Source: Clostridium nigeriense (GTDB lineage: Bacteria; Bacillota; Clostridia; Clostridiales; Clostridiaceae). From it: a DNA stretch of 64,000 nucleotides. Both the position numbers and the translations under genes were made by a program. The notes beneath the pieces were generated by a model. The model was not told the DNA's origin. It did no database searches and was given only the letters and a program-made list of their open reading frames with translations. Positions 9,219 to 18,327 of this stretch are shown here, one piece after another (within the stretch, counting starts at the first letter, position 1; the number at the start of each line of letters is the position of its first letter). The stretch covers positions 3,155,124 to 3,219,123 of the forward strand of contig NZ_LT575472.1 in assembly GCF_900086595.1 (NCBI RefSeq), written 5' to 3'.

Positions 9219-10037
9219 TTATTTATTAACTGAAACTTTATCAATTTTATTTAATGATACTTTATTTCTATGATTATACCTAGAATCTTTGTTTATGGCA
9301 ATTATTAAAACAATTAATGCTACTGCTAATAATAATACCAAGGATTGAATATATGGCATGAAATTATAGCTGCCTTTTTGCCAGAAATCAATAAAGTCGC
9401 TTGTCACATAGGTAGTTGGAAATAAATATGCTACCTTCATTAAAGGCTCTGGAAAATCTTTTGCTTGAACTCCAAACATACCACTTAAAATCATTATTCC
9501 AAAATATAGAATCATAGTAATTGCATAAGTTGGCCCAAATTTCTTTATAATTAATGAAATGCCATGAGCCAAAACAAAAAATATTGTTGCAAGTAAATAT
9601 AGTGAACCTATTAAGATTAAAGCTGCTCCTAAGGATGGAACTTGTATATCTAGCACTATAAAGGATATTATTGTGTACATTATTAATGCTATTGTCATAA
9701 AAATTAAATATGCAATTATCTTAGATACCACTAAAGTCTCTTCTCTATATCCAAAAAGTCTAAATCTAAGAGGAATATTCTTTTCTATCTCTTGAGAAAA
9801 GGTTGCTGAATATCCAATGAAAACTGTAGCTAATGGAATCATCATGCTATTACTTATAAATATATTTGTAATTACTCTTGCTCTTGCTTCTTCTGGAACT
9901 TGCCCTCCAATTATGGCTCCTAAGAAAATAGACATAAATATTGGAAACACGACTCCAAAAATCACTGAAAATATATTCCCCACTAAATTTCTCAACTCAT
10001 ACTTTACTAAGTTACTTTTAATTAGTTGTACCTTCAC
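9219..10037 (-). CDS. ABC-2 type transporter permease
   Basis: 272 residues with about six hydrophobic segments in the ABC-2 arrangement (FSVIFGVVFPIFMSIFLGAII near the N-terminus, further segments to LLLAVALIVLIIAI near the end). Start is GTG at 10037 with AAGGAGG nine bases upstream, located inside the end of the ATPase gene; one base separates the two ORFs. With the adjacent ATPase it should form a homodimeric-permease exporter. Such pairs next to a two-component system often export or resist antimicrobial peptides, but substrate is not visible here. Confidence 0.9.
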   Translation of the reverse strand: MKVQLIKSNLVKYELRNLVGNIFSVIFGVVFPIFMSIFLGAIIGGQVPEEARARVITNIFISNSMMIPLATVFIGYSATFSQEIEKNIPLRFRLFGYREETLVVSKIIAYLIFMTIALIMYTIISFIVLDIQVPSLGAALILIGSLYLLATIFFVLAHGISLIIKKFGPTYAITMILYFGIMILSGMFGVQAKDFPEPLMKVAYLFPTTYVTSDFIDFWQKGSYNFMPYIQSLVLLLAVALIVLIIAINKDSRYNHRNKVSLNKIDKVSVNK

Positions 10038-10038
10038 T

Positions 10039-10911
10039 CTAAGCTACCTCCTTAGTATTTATTTTATTCTTTGCATTAATACTCATTATTTCAATATCTG
10101 AGTTACTTCTCTTAAAGCTTATATCATTTTCAATTAAAAGTTTGGTTACTTCTAATTCTTCTTCAATGCTCATACAAGAAACTGCAATTAAATGGTCAGG
10201 AGATTTTAGCTTTTTTAAGTTTTTTGTTATTTCTAAGTTCTTATTGTTATTAGCTAAAACTATAATTGATTTACCACAGTACTTTTTAAACAATTCTTCT
10301 TTTTCTCCAAAATCTACTACTCTTCCCTTTTCTAATATCAATATCTTATTAGTTAATTGTTCTAATTCCTCATAATAGTGAGAAACTATACATATGGTAG
10401 TATTTTTATTTTTATACCATTCTTCAATTTTACTCATTAACTGTTGCCTTGTTTCAAAATCAAGACCTGAAGTAACTTCATCAAAGAAAACAAGTGGTGA
10501 ATCTTGAATTAATACTAAAATAATAGTAAGCCTTTGCTTTTGTCCCCCAGAAAGTGCACTATATTTTTTATTTAGACAACAATTAAAATCAAAGAAATTA
10601 ATCAATTCCTGAAGTTTTATATTATTTTTTATCTTTGTGTTTAAAATTCCTTCAATGATATACTTAACTGCCATTGTATCCACATAATTATTAATTTGCA
10701 TATGTGCTGACATTTCCTCTGGTTTTATCTTTGTATTTATTGAACCATTATATTTAATTAGGCCTAATATTGACTTTACTAAGGTTGTTTTTCCAGCTCC
10801 ATTTGAACCAATTACTCCTACTCTATCTCCACTTTCAAACTTTATAGGATTTTTAATTAATAAAGCTAACTCTTCTCCGTATTTAACCTCTAAATTATTT
10901 ATAGTTATCAT
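10039..10911 (-). CDS. ABC transporter ATP-binding protein
   Basis: 290 residues. Walker A GSNGAGKTT (about 36-44), signature LSGGQKQRL (about 120-128), Walker B VFFDEVTSG with the catalytic Glu, and switch His in IVSHY. The last 70 residues extend beyond the nucleotide-binding fold, a common variable tail in exporter ATPases. Translationally linked to the permease. GGAGG precedes the ATG. Promoter region upstream carries an 11-bp-period direct repeat that fits binding by the neighbouring OmpR-type regulator. Confidence 0.94.
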   Translation of the reverse strand: MITINNLEVKYGEELALLIKNPIKFESGDRVGVIGSNGAGKTTLVKSILGLIKYNGSINTKIKPEEMSAHMQINNYVDTMAVKYIIEGILNTKIKNNIKLQELINFFDFNCCLNKKYSALSGGQKQRLTIILVLIQDSPLVFFDEVTSGLDFETRQQLMSKIEEWYKNKNTTICIVSHYYEELEQLTNKILILEKGRVVDFGEKEELFKKYCGKSIIVLANNNKNLEITKNLKKLKSPDHLIAVSCMSIEEELEVTKLLIENDISFKRSNSDIEIMSINAKNKINTKEVA

Positions 10912-10947
10912 TATTATTCCTCCCTTTTAACTACCCTCTATAGTCTA

Positions 10948-10980
10948 ATTATAATACCCTCCTATGAATTTCATATGAAT
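10948..10980 (-). promoter_or_regulatory. Probable activated promoter of the ABC operon with tandem regulator sites
   Basis: Minus-strand -10 TATAAT at 10953-10948 has no good -35 hexamer. In its place ATTCATA occurs twice, at 10980-10974 and 10969-10963, exactly 11 bp apart, the usual spacing of direct half-sites for OmpR-family regulators. Suggests activation by the response regulator encoded at 12572-13240. Confidence 0.5.
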
Positions 10981-11018
10981 ATGCTATGGAAATCATCTGT
11001 AGCTTTATTCATATATAG

Positions 11019-12575
11019 CTATCTCTTAAAATAAACTATAGCTTTAACGCCATTATTAATATTGATTATTTCTATCTTATAATCTAAAAGGTTTGAATAG
11101 TAATAAGCTATATAAAGACCTAATCCTCTTCCCCTACTTTCTGAATTACTTGATACAAAAGCATCAAATATATTAGGTAAAAGCTCTTCATCTATATGAG
11201 CACCATAGTTTATGATTTCTAGATTATCTTCTGATAATATAATGCTTATATCATTATTTTTATTAGTATAATTAATTGCATTAGTAATTAAATTATCTAT
11301 AATTTTATAAATCAAATGATAATCTGTATCTAAAAGAATATCCTTATCTTCAAAATTTATATTTATAAGCTTTTCCTTTGTTTCTATTTCATGCTCATAT
11401 AATATTTCATTAATTAATACATTAATATTTATTACCTTCTTATTTATAGTCTTATTATTAAGGTTCAAAATTTCATCTATAATTTTTCTAATAGATAAAA
11501 GCTGACCTTTTACCTTAGGTAAATATTCTTTTGTATCTTTAAATTTTCCTACCTCATCTATCATACCTTCTACAAGAAGAAGTGCAGCTGCAACTGGTGT
11601 CTTCAATTGATGGGATGATGCTCTTAAAAATATATCTTGTCTATTATTTTCTAATACTAGCAATCTATTCTTCTCTTCTATCTTAATAAAACTTTCATTT
11701 AGTTTGCTATATAACTCATTTAAGGTATTTCCTAAAATAGATATTTCATCTTCTCCCTTTATTTCAATAGGAGAGGCATCACTTATATTGTTCTCTTTAA
11801 TGAATTCCGCATGATTTGCAAGTTTTTTAATTGGAATTATTATCTTTCTAGAAAAGAAATAGGTGAAAACTAATAATATTAAAATCATAACTGAAATTAT
11901 CATAGGTAAACTTTCTAATACTATGGATCTAACATCTTCAATCTTAGGTGTCATTACAGATAATAAAGATACTATTATCTCTCCCTTATCAATAGTAGTT
12001 GCAAAGTATGCTGTAAAATAATTTACTCCATCAAAGCTATTAAACTCATAAATTACAGTATTATCTGAAACAATACTAAGCTTACTTGTACCTTCATCAA
12101 ATACATTTTTATTATTATTCTCAGTAAACTCAAATTTTATTGGTAATTCATTAACAAAAACTTCCTTATTAAAACTTTTCTTTAAAGTATCAAAAAACCT
12201 TTCAAAATAAGTATTATCTTCCTTTAACTCTTCTATATTATTAGAGTAATATCTAAGCTCATCTAATAAATCATTTAAATCATTATTCTTAATAATAATT
12301 TTAACTGTACTAAAATTATTGGATGCATATATATAGCTGCCACTAGATGGTATTCTAAGACTAATAGTTGCTGTTGGATTAGGAGAATGTATATTATCAT
12401 AATTTTTATCTTTTATATACTCCTCATGAATTGCCTTTATAGCTTGATAATTACTTTTGCCTTGATAATCTATATATAAGGAAGGCAACATGATAATAAA
12501 ATAAATTAATATCAGTGAAAGTATGATTCCTGAAAGTATTGAGCTATAAATAAATGTCTTTTTAGACAAATTCAT
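11019..12575 (-). CDS. Sensor histidine kinase
   Basis: 518 residues: N-terminal membrane helix (about 8-32), extracytoplasmic sensor of about 180 residues, second helix (about 220-245), HAMP linker, dimerisation/phosphoacceptor segment SSHQLKTPVAAALLL with His near residue 320, and a HATPase domain with N-box NLITNAINYT and G-box GRGLGLYIAYY. The start ATG overlaps the response regulator stop (ATGA), so the pair is co-translated. The large extracellular loop argues for direct sensing of an external signal. Located just upstream of the ABC exporter it probably controls. Confidence 0.93.
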   Translation of the reverse strand: MNLSKKTFIYSSILSGIILSLILIYFIIMLPSLYIDYQGKSNYQAIKAIHEEYIKDKNYDNIHSPNPTATISLRIPSSGSYIYASNNFSTVKIIIKNNDLNDLLDELRYYSNNIEELKEDNTYFERFFDTLKKSFNKEVFVNELPIKFEFTENNNKNVFDEGTSKLSIVSDNTVIYEFNSFDGVNYFTAYFATTIDKGEIIVSLLSVMTPKIEDVRSIVLESLPMIISVMILILLVFTYFFSRKIIIPIKKLANHAEFIKENNISDASPIEIKGEDEISILGNTLNELYSKLNESFIKIEEKNRLLVLENNRQDIFLRASSHQLKTPVAAALLLVEGMIDEVGKFKDTKEYLPKVKGQLLSIRKIIDEILNLNNKTINKKVININVLINEILYEHEIETKEKLININFEDKDILLDTDYHLIYKIIDNLITNAINYTNKNNDISIILSEDNLEIINYGAHIDEELLPNIFDAFVSSNSESRGRGLGLYIAYYYSNLLDYKIEIININNGVKAIVYFKR

Positions 12576-13240
12576 TGATTATCCTCCTTATTAAACTGAT
12601 ATCCAACTCCAATTACTGTCTTTATATAATTATAAGGAAGCTTTTTTCTTAAATTTTTCACATGAGCATCAATAATTCTATCATTAGAAATATAGTCCTC
12701 ATTGAATATTTTCATTATTAATTGTTCTCTATTAAAAACTCTATCAGGTTCATTAATTAATGTTTGTAACAATAGAAATTCACTTAGAGTTAAATTTAAG
12801 CTTTGTCCCTTATAATAAGCTTGGTAAGTTTTGTCATCTATATAAAATTCAGTATTCTCTTCATATTTTTTCTCAGTAAGACTTCTCCTTAATACAGCTT
12901 CAATCCTTTTTAATAGTAATAAAGGTGAAAAAGGCTTAATAACATAATCATCTGTTTTTAAATTAAAAGCCTTAAGCTGAGTTTGTTCATCTCCAAGAGC
13001 TGTAAGCATAATAGTAGCTATATCTCTTTTATTTTCATTAATATACTCTAAAACTTCCAATCCAGTAACTTTAGGAACCATTATATCTAAAACAGCTAAG
13101 TTAAAATTATAGCTTTTTAGCATTTCAATGGCATCTGCTCCATTAGATACACAAGTAACATCATAACCTTGCATCTTCATATATTCAGTTGTAACTTCAA
13201 GTATATTTGGTTCATCTTCCAAAAATAAAATCTTAATCAA
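12572..13240 (-). CDS. OmpR/PhoB-family response regulator
   Basis: 222 residues: receiver domain with acidic pair Glu8/Asp9, phosphoacceptor Asp52 in LAVLDIMVP, and Lys in VIKPF; then a winged-helix DNA-binding domain (about 130-220) with NRIIDAHVKNLRKKL. Start is TTG at 13240 with a G-rich Shine-Dalgarno nine bases upstream. Partner of the overlapping kinase; likely binds the tandem ATTCATA repeats before the ABC genes. Confidence 0.94.
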   Translation of the reverse strand: MIKILFLEDEPNILEVTTEYMKMQGYDVTCVSNGADAIEMLKSYNFNLAVLDIMVPKVTGLEVLEYINENKRDIATIMLTALGDEQTQLKAFNLKTDDYVIKPFSPLLLLKRIEAVLRRSLTEKKYEENTEFYIDDKTYQAYYKGQSLNLTLSEFLLLQTLINEPDRVFNREQLIMKIFNEDYISNDRIIDAHVKNLRKKLPYNYIKTVIGVGYQFNKEDNQ

Positions 13241-13522
13241 ATTCTAAAGCCCCCCTTTTAAAAATTAATTCCAAATTTTGTTCATTACTCTTCTTAAATG
13301 CTACCATAATTTTTTAACCAATAACATCAATTTATACAATTTTGTGGTATATTGTTTTAAAGTTTATATCTTCTATATGAGACTTTACTTAAATATGATC
13401 AGCATAAGATATATCATAATATTAATGTGAATATTTATTACAACTTATATAATAATTACTTATAATAATATTTTTTAATTCTTCTAATAATATAAATGAA
13501 TATATTTTAGGAGGTACTAATT

Positions 13523-13678
13523 ATGAAAAGTCAAAACAAAAAAGTCCATTCTAAAGATAATTATCTAAAGAATGGATCTAAAACTCAAAATCAATATGCT
13601 AATAACCACTATAACTTTACCACAGAAGAACCTGCTCTCAATGAAAGTGGAGTTGACGCAAAGAAAAAGGGATTCTAG
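13523..13678 (+). CDS. Small hydrophilic protein of unknown function
   Basis: 51 codons from an ATG with an ideal TAGGAGG site eight bases upstream, ending in a TAG just before a hairpin terminator. The product is Lys/Asn-rich and soluble, with acidic middle TTEEPALNESG and basic end DAKKKGF; no transmembrane segment or cysteines. It stands alone on the plus strand between two minus-strand units, with about 280 bases of AT-rich DNA upstream. Size and composition recall small clostridial spore or stress peptides, but I do not recognise a family. Confidence 0.72.
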   Translation: MKSQNKKVHSKDNYLKNGSKTQNQYANNHYNFTTEEPALNESGVDAKKKGF

Positions 13679-13740
13679 GTGCTATGACATAATAAAAATT
13701 TAATAATACATAATATAAATTTACAAATCCATAAAAATAG

Positions 13741-13773
13741 GAGTCACCCAAACACTATTGCTTTGGATGACTC
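13741..13773. terminator. Bidirectional terminator
   Basis: GAGTCA (13741-13746) pairs with TGACTC (13768-13773), extended inside by CCAAA/TTTGG. It lies between the plus-strand small ORF and the end of the minus-strand PTS operon and can serve both. Confidence 0.75.
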
Positions 13774-13792
13774 TTTAAAATCAATTTTTACT

Positions 13793-14497
13793 TTATAATA
13801 CACTATTAATGCTTGTTAAGTAATCACATATATCATCTAAACTATCATTTTCTACGCGTTTCATTAGTTCAGATCCTATAATAATACCATCTGTCTTACT
13901 CTCTGCAATCATTTTAACATCTTGTGGAGTACTTATTCCAAAACCAACTTGAATTAATATATCACTATATTTTTTTATTTTTTCTATTGTTTTTAAATAA
14001 GATTTTGGAATTTCGCATTTATTTCCTGTTTTCATAACTCCAGTCATAACGTAAGCAAATACTTTATTATATTTCAATCTTTCCTTTATTTCGTCTTCTG
14101 TTAATTTTTCATTATAAATTTGAATTCTATTTACTGTATTATCATTTATAAACGTTTCTGGACATAGTATTCCATCATAATAGTTTTTATAATTATATAA
14201 GTTATAAGTTGAAATGCCATCCTTATATGTCATTACTATTAACTTAATCTCCGGCATATTCTCCTTAATATATACAAATATCTCTTTCAAATCATTCTCT
14301 GTAAATCCACTATTAGCTACAAGCTTATGTGCATTTGAAATAATTTCTCCATCCATAAAGGGATTTTTACATGGTATCCCTAATTCTAAATAATCTATTT
14401 TAGCTTTTTTAATTTCATCTAATACTGCATAAAACTTTTTCTTATTAGGAAAATTAGCTAGTAAATATACAGTAATTAACTTTTTTTTCTTATTCAA
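13793..14497 (-). CDS. TrpA-like (tryptophan synthase alpha family) lyase in a PTS operon
   Basis: 234 residues, shorter than ordinary TrpA (about 268). YLELGIPCKNPFMDG aligns with the TrpA segment that holds both catalytic acids: Glu38 and Asp49 are spaced 11 residues apart exactly like Glu49 and Asp60 of E. coli TrpA. The phosphate-binding parts are also kept (VGFGIST, DGIIIGSELMK). TTG start at 14497 with GAGG six bases upstream, 12 bp after the EIIC stop. No trpB or other trp gene is near; instead it is the last gene of an ascorbate-type PTS operon, where a sugar-phosphate decarboxylase or aldolase is usual. I infer a TIM-barrel retro-aldolase acting on the imported phosphorylated substrate; annotation as tryptophan synthase would probably mislead. 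Confidence 0.8.
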   Translation of the reverse strand: MNKKKKLITVYLLANFPNKKKFYAVLDEIKKAKIDYLELGIPCKNPFMDGEIISNAHKLVANSGFTENDLKEIFVYIKENMPEIKLIVMTYKDGISTYNLYNYKNYYDGILCPETFINDNTVNRIQIYNEKLTEDEIKERLKYNKVFAYVMTGVMKTGNKCEIPKSYLKTIEKIKKYSDILIQVGFGISTPQDVKMIAESKTDGIIIGSELMKRVENDSLDDICDYLTSINSVL

Positions 14498-14509
14498 AAT
14501 ATACCTCTC

Positions 14510-15784
14510 TTATAATAAATTCAATATCCATCCAAATAATGGTCCAAAGAAAGCATAATCTGTTTCACAAAGTACCCTCATTACAGGTTCAAATCCTCCA
14601 ATATATTGAATTAAAAATGCTTGTCCAAAAATTAATATTAGTCCATTCACAAAAGATCCAATAATAGCACCTCTTCTTCCACCTGTTGCATTACCAAATA
14701 TAGCTGTTATTGCTCCAGTGAAAAATGTTGGTATAAGTGCTGGAAACACAAAAACTGGATAGTTAATAAACCCTAATATACTCATTCCGATTAGCCCTGC
14801 AGTTAAACTTGATAAAAAACCAACGATAACTGAAGTAGGATATTTAGGGAATAATAAAGGTATGTCTAAACCTGGCTTTGCATTTGGTACTAATTTGTCT
14901 GAAATACCATGAAAAGCTGGTACTATATCTGCCATCATCATTCTAACTCCAGTAATTATTACAGTTATCCATAAACCAAATTGTATTCCATTTAATATTG
15001 AGAAAGTAATTATATCTTTACCATTGCTTACATTCTCCATTACAAAGACTGGACCTGCTATTAATGAAACTATCATAAAAACTAATGTCATTACTACAGT
15101 TAATGCTATTGTTATTTCTCTTAAAAACTCTAATCCTTTAGGAAGTTTAATCTCCTCAATATCGTTTTCTTTATTACCTAATACTTTTCCTATTCCTGCT
15201 GATATTAAACACCCAATAGAACTTGAATGAGCTATTGTAAAACCTTCTCCTCCCTTAACATATTTCATTAATGGATTCATATATGCACAAGTAAATGTCA
15301 TATATATACCTAGGAGAATTGATCCAATTGCTACTATCATTATCATAGATAAATCTGTCATAGTTCCAAGTATTGCAGAGATAAGTCCCGCATAAAAAAA
15401 AGATACATGCGCTGATAAATGTATATATTTGAATCTTGTAAATCTTGCAATAAGTACATTTAAAATAAATCCGAATCCAAAAATTAGTGCCGCTGACGCT
15501 CCTATTGAACTCATACTACTTCCCATAGCTACTCCCACATCTACAACTTCAGCTGATTGCCCAAATATATGCTGAAGCATTGACTGCATTGGAGTTAAAG
15601 ACATTCCCATTGATTGTGCTCCTGTTGTAATAAGAGTAAATCCAACCATGGTCTTAATTGTTGCTGATATCATTGAACTTAGTTTTTTCTTTTGAGCAAT
15701 CAATCCTACAAGAGTTACTGCTCCGATTAAAAATACTGCTTCATTAAAAACATTAGTTGCTAGATACATAAAAAAATCTTTCAT
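14510..15784 (-). CDS. PTS EIIC component, ascorbate (UlaA/SgaT) type
   Basis: 424 residues, polytopic, with the UlaA-type pattern including TTGAQSMGMSLTPMQSMLQHI near the N-terminus and repeated Gly-rich hydrophobic segments (IGASAALIFGFGFILNVLIARF). Forms the membrane channel of a PTS permease that takes up and phosphorylates an ascorbate-like or related acidic sugar. GGGGGA precedes the ATG. Operon order is regulator with EIIA, EIIB, EIIC, TrpA-like. Substrate assignment to ascorbate is by family only; no ula catabolic genes (ulaDEFG) accompany it. Confidence 0.92.
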   Translation of the reverse strand: MKDFFMYLATNVFNEAVFLIGAVTLVGLIAQKKKLSSMISATIKTMVGFTLITTGAQSMGMSLTPMQSMLQHIFGQSAEVVDVGVAMGSSMSSIGASAALIFGFGFILNVLIARFTRFKYIHLSAHVSFFYAGLISAILGTMTDLSMIMIVAIGSILLGIYMTFTCAYMNPLMKYVKGGEGFTIAHSSSIGCLISAGIGKVLGNKENDIEEIKLPKGLEFLREITIALTVVMTLVFMIVSLIAGPVFVMENVSNGKDIITFSILNGIQFGLWITVIITGVRMMMADIVPAFHGISDKLVPNAKPGLDIPLLFPKYPTSVIVGFLSSLTAGLIGMSILGFINYPVFVFPALIPTFFTGAITAIFGNATGGRRGAIIGSFVNGLILIFGQAFLIQYIGGFEPVMRVLCETDYAFFGPLFGWILNLL

Positions 15785-15807
15785 CTCTAGTCCCCCTTAA
15801 CTTATAA

Positions 15808-16083
15808 TTATAATTCATTAATTGCAGATAATAATTCACTCTTTAAATATGCTTTATCCATTAAATTGTCAATTCTAACTATCTTAGCTGTGCTTTCTCT
15901 CAATACATTTGCAAAGTCTGATGTAGTAATAACAATATCATACTCATTTGCATTTACTGACCCTATATCTGAAGCCTCTACTTCTGCCTCAATATTATAA
16001 GCTTCAATTATTTGTTGTGTAAAAACTCTAAGCATCATACTACTGCCTACCCCTGCTCCACAAACTGTTACAATTTTTATCAT
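15808..16083 (-). CDS. PTS EIIB component, ascorbate/lactose type
   Basis: 91 residues beginning IVTVCGAGVGSSMM; Cys8 in this P-loop is the phosphocysteine that passes phosphate to the sugar entering through EIIC. Small single-domain cytosolic protein of normal length. It begins 3 bp after the regulator stop and ends 23 bp before EIIC, so it is part of the same transcript. Confidence 0.94.
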   Translation of the reverse strand: MIKIVTVCGAGVGSSMMLRVFTQQIIEAYNIEAEVEASDIGSVNANEYDIVITTSDFANVLRESTAKIVRIDNLMDKAYLKSELLSAINEL

Positions 16084-16086
16084 ACT

Positions 16087-18180
16087 TTATACCCCCTTAA
16101 TTAAATTAATAATTTTATTTGAATCATTCTCACTTAATATGTATTTAACCTTTTCATCATCAGATAAAATTTCCATAAGCTCTGATAAAGCTATTAAATG
16201 AGAAGAATGATCGACAGCACATAAACAAATAACTAGGCTTACTGGATCATTTTTAGGATTACCAAAGTTTATAGGTTTTTTCAATGTTATTAAGCTTATC
16301 CCTATTTCCTTCACACCTTTTTCTGGCCTAGCATGAGGCATAGCTATTTTAGGTGCTATTACAATATAAGCTCCATTTTCCTCCACATTCTCTATCATTC
16401 CCTGTATATATCCTTCTTCAATTTTTCCTGACTTAAATAATAATTCTCCACCTTTTCTAACGGCTTCCCTCCAATCTTTTACTTCTATATTCGTTAAAAT
16501 TTCATTTTCTGTTATGATCTCTTTTAGCATTGGTTTATATCTCTCCTTTATTATTATTTCATCTTTATAATTTAATAATTTTCTTAAATCACAAATTAAT
16601 CTTTCTTCATCTTTAATAATGCAACTTTTTCTTATGGTTTCTATAACATTACTTATTTCTCTATCTTCTTCCTCTATTTCTCCAATAGCATCTTTTAACA
16701 TTTCTATATCTTCGTTTGAAATAATAGGATTAACTACTATTGTCTTTATTTTTGTATTTAACAGAATAGTTGAAATTATTAAATCTACCTTATTCTTAGC
16801 TACTACTTTATCTAAATATCTTTTAGAAGTTACACCAACAACGTTAACTTTAAACCTTTTCAAAATAGTTGATAAAATCATTTGTGATGTTCCAATTCCT
16901 TCAGAGCATACTATAACTACATTTTTTTTACCTGACTTAATAGTTTTATTTCTCTCCAAAGCTGCAGCAAAATGTATAGTTAAATAGCCTATTTCAGAAT
17001 CATTAAACTTGCAACTAAAAGAGTTCTCAACTAAATATACATATTTCTTTAATTCTAAAAATATTTTTGTATATTTAGCCTTTATTTCATTTAAAATTGG
17101 ATTTACTAAAATAATATCATTTTTCATTCTATATATTGCAGGCCTTAAATGATTAACTATTCCTAAAAATAATTGCTTATCATTTAATAAGTCTACTCCT
17201 TCTATTAAACTTATAGATTCTATTAAATATTTTACACTTAGATTTATTTCTACCCAATTTTCACTTATTCTCTGATTACAATTTGTTAAACTACTTCCTA
17301 GTAATTCAATAGCAATAAATTGAATTTCATCATTATTAATCTTAATTTTGTATTCATCCTCAATTTTTTTACTTAATTTCTTTATAACTCTAAATTCATT
17401 TGTTTCTATTATGCTATTATAATTCTTAGTTTCTATTATGGATTTACCTTCTTTTATACGCTTAATTGAATATGATATATTTATTACTAAATTAGTAAAC
17501 CCTTCATCAGTTAAAACAATCCCTAAATCCTTTTCTACATCTTCTAAGAACATCTTTATTATCTCTAAATTAATTTCTTTGAAAAATTCTTCCACTTCCT
17601 TGTAAAGAGAGAAGTTGAATCTAGTATTTTTTCCCATTTGTGGGTTTCTCTCATATTTGCTTATATCTATTGAATTACTTATTACTTCTAATAAGGCTTT
17701 TCTTATAAAATACTCTTCGCCTTCCACTACAAAACCTTTTTTAGGAACTACATTTAATTTAATATTTTTCTCTTTAAACCATTTTTTAATATATTTTATA
17801 TCATTAGATATTGTTGCCCTACTAGTTTGTGTTTTCTCTACCAACCTATCTATCTTTATAAAATCTCTACATTGAAGGATTTCACTTATTATTATATTAA
17901 TTCTTTCTTCTTTTCCTAATGCATAGAAAGATAAATCTTGATTCCCTATTATTTCAAGTATTTTATTTTTTTTATTTGTATCTTTAACAAATCCTATTCC
18001 TAATTTCTGTTTCCTTAACAATACTTCACAACAATTATCATTTAGAAACTCATCTATAGTATCTAAGTCATATCTAATTGTTCTTTGTGAAACATTAAAT
18101 ATGTTACTTAATTTACTTATTGTGATGTACTCTTCACTATTTATGATTGATAATAAAATCTGATTACATCTTTCATTCAT
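16087..18180 (-). CDS. PRD-containing transcriptional regulator with EIIB-like and EIIA domains
   Basis: 697 residues: N-terminal HTH (ITISKLSNIFNVSQRTIRYDLD), second HTH-like Mga part, two PTS regulation domains (about 190-400), a GatB-like EIIB domain with Cys in VVIVCSEGIGTSQ (about 423), and a C-terminal EIIA of mannitol/fructose type with phospho-His in MPHARPEKG (about 620). This is the BglG/MtlR-type activator whose activity is set by HPr and EIIB phosphorylation. The operon has no separate EIIA gene, so the C-terminal domain may also supply EIIA to the transporter. A minus-strand TATAAT lies at 18207-18202 and AAGGAGG precedes the ATG. Confidence 0.93.
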   Translation of the reverse strand: MNERCNQILLSIINSEEYITISKLSNIFNVSQRTIRYDLDTIDEFLNDNCCEVLLRKQKLGIGFVKDTNKKNKILEIIGNQDLSFYALGKEERINIIISEILQCRDFIKIDRLVEKTQTSRATISNDIKYIKKWFKEKNIKLNVVPKKGFVVEGEEYFIRKALLEVISNSIDISKYERNPQMGKNTRFNFSLYKEVEEFFKEINLEIIKMFLEDVEKDLGIVLTDEGFTNLVINISYSIKRIKEGKSIIETKNYNSIIETNEFRVIKKLSKKIEDEYKIKINNDEIQFIAIELLGSSLTNCNQRISENWVEINLSVKYLIESISLIEGVDLLNDKQLFLGIVNHLRPAIYRMKNDIILVNPILNEIKAKYTKIFLELKKYVYLVENSFSCKFNDSEIGYLTIHFAAALERNKTIKSGKKNVVIVCSEGIGTSQMILSTILKRFKVNVVGVTSKRYLDKVVAKNKVDLIISTILLNTKIKTIVVNPIISNEDIEMLKDAIGEIEEEDREISNVIETIRKSCIIKDEERLICDLRKLLNYKDEIIIKERYKPMLKEIITENEILTNIEVKDWREAVRKGGELLFKSGKIEEGYIQGMIENVEENGAYIVIAPKIAMPHARPEKGVKEIGISLITLKKPINFGNPKNDPVSLVICLCAVDHSSHLIALSELMEILSDDEKVKYILSENDSNKIINLIKGV

Positions 18181-18274
18181 AAATATTTCCTCCTTAAATT
18201 TATTATAGATTTTTAATTAAATATCTTAAAGTCTAATTGTTTTCAAACTCAATATGGCAATACTATAACATAAT

Positions 18275-18314
18275 AAAACCATTAGTTCATAAATATTACT
18301 AAACTAATGGTTTT
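18275..18314 (-). terminator. Terminator after the sigma/anti-sigma operon
   Basis: AAAACCATTAGTT (18275-18287) and AACTAATGGTTTT (18302-18314) are perfect 13-base arms just after the stop of the 18328 gene. Confidence 0.85.
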
Positions 18315-18327
18315 ACATGTTATACTA

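Noticed and set aside
13793..14497. Annotation as tryptophan synthase alpha subunit of a trp operon
   Set aside because: No trpB or any other trp gene is near; the gene is tied to a PTS operon and is shorter than TrpA.
18181..18327. Leader of the PTS regulator as a riboswitch or antiterminator target
   Set aside because: The only stem is the terminator of the gene on the other side of the regulator start; no conserved RNA sequence seen.
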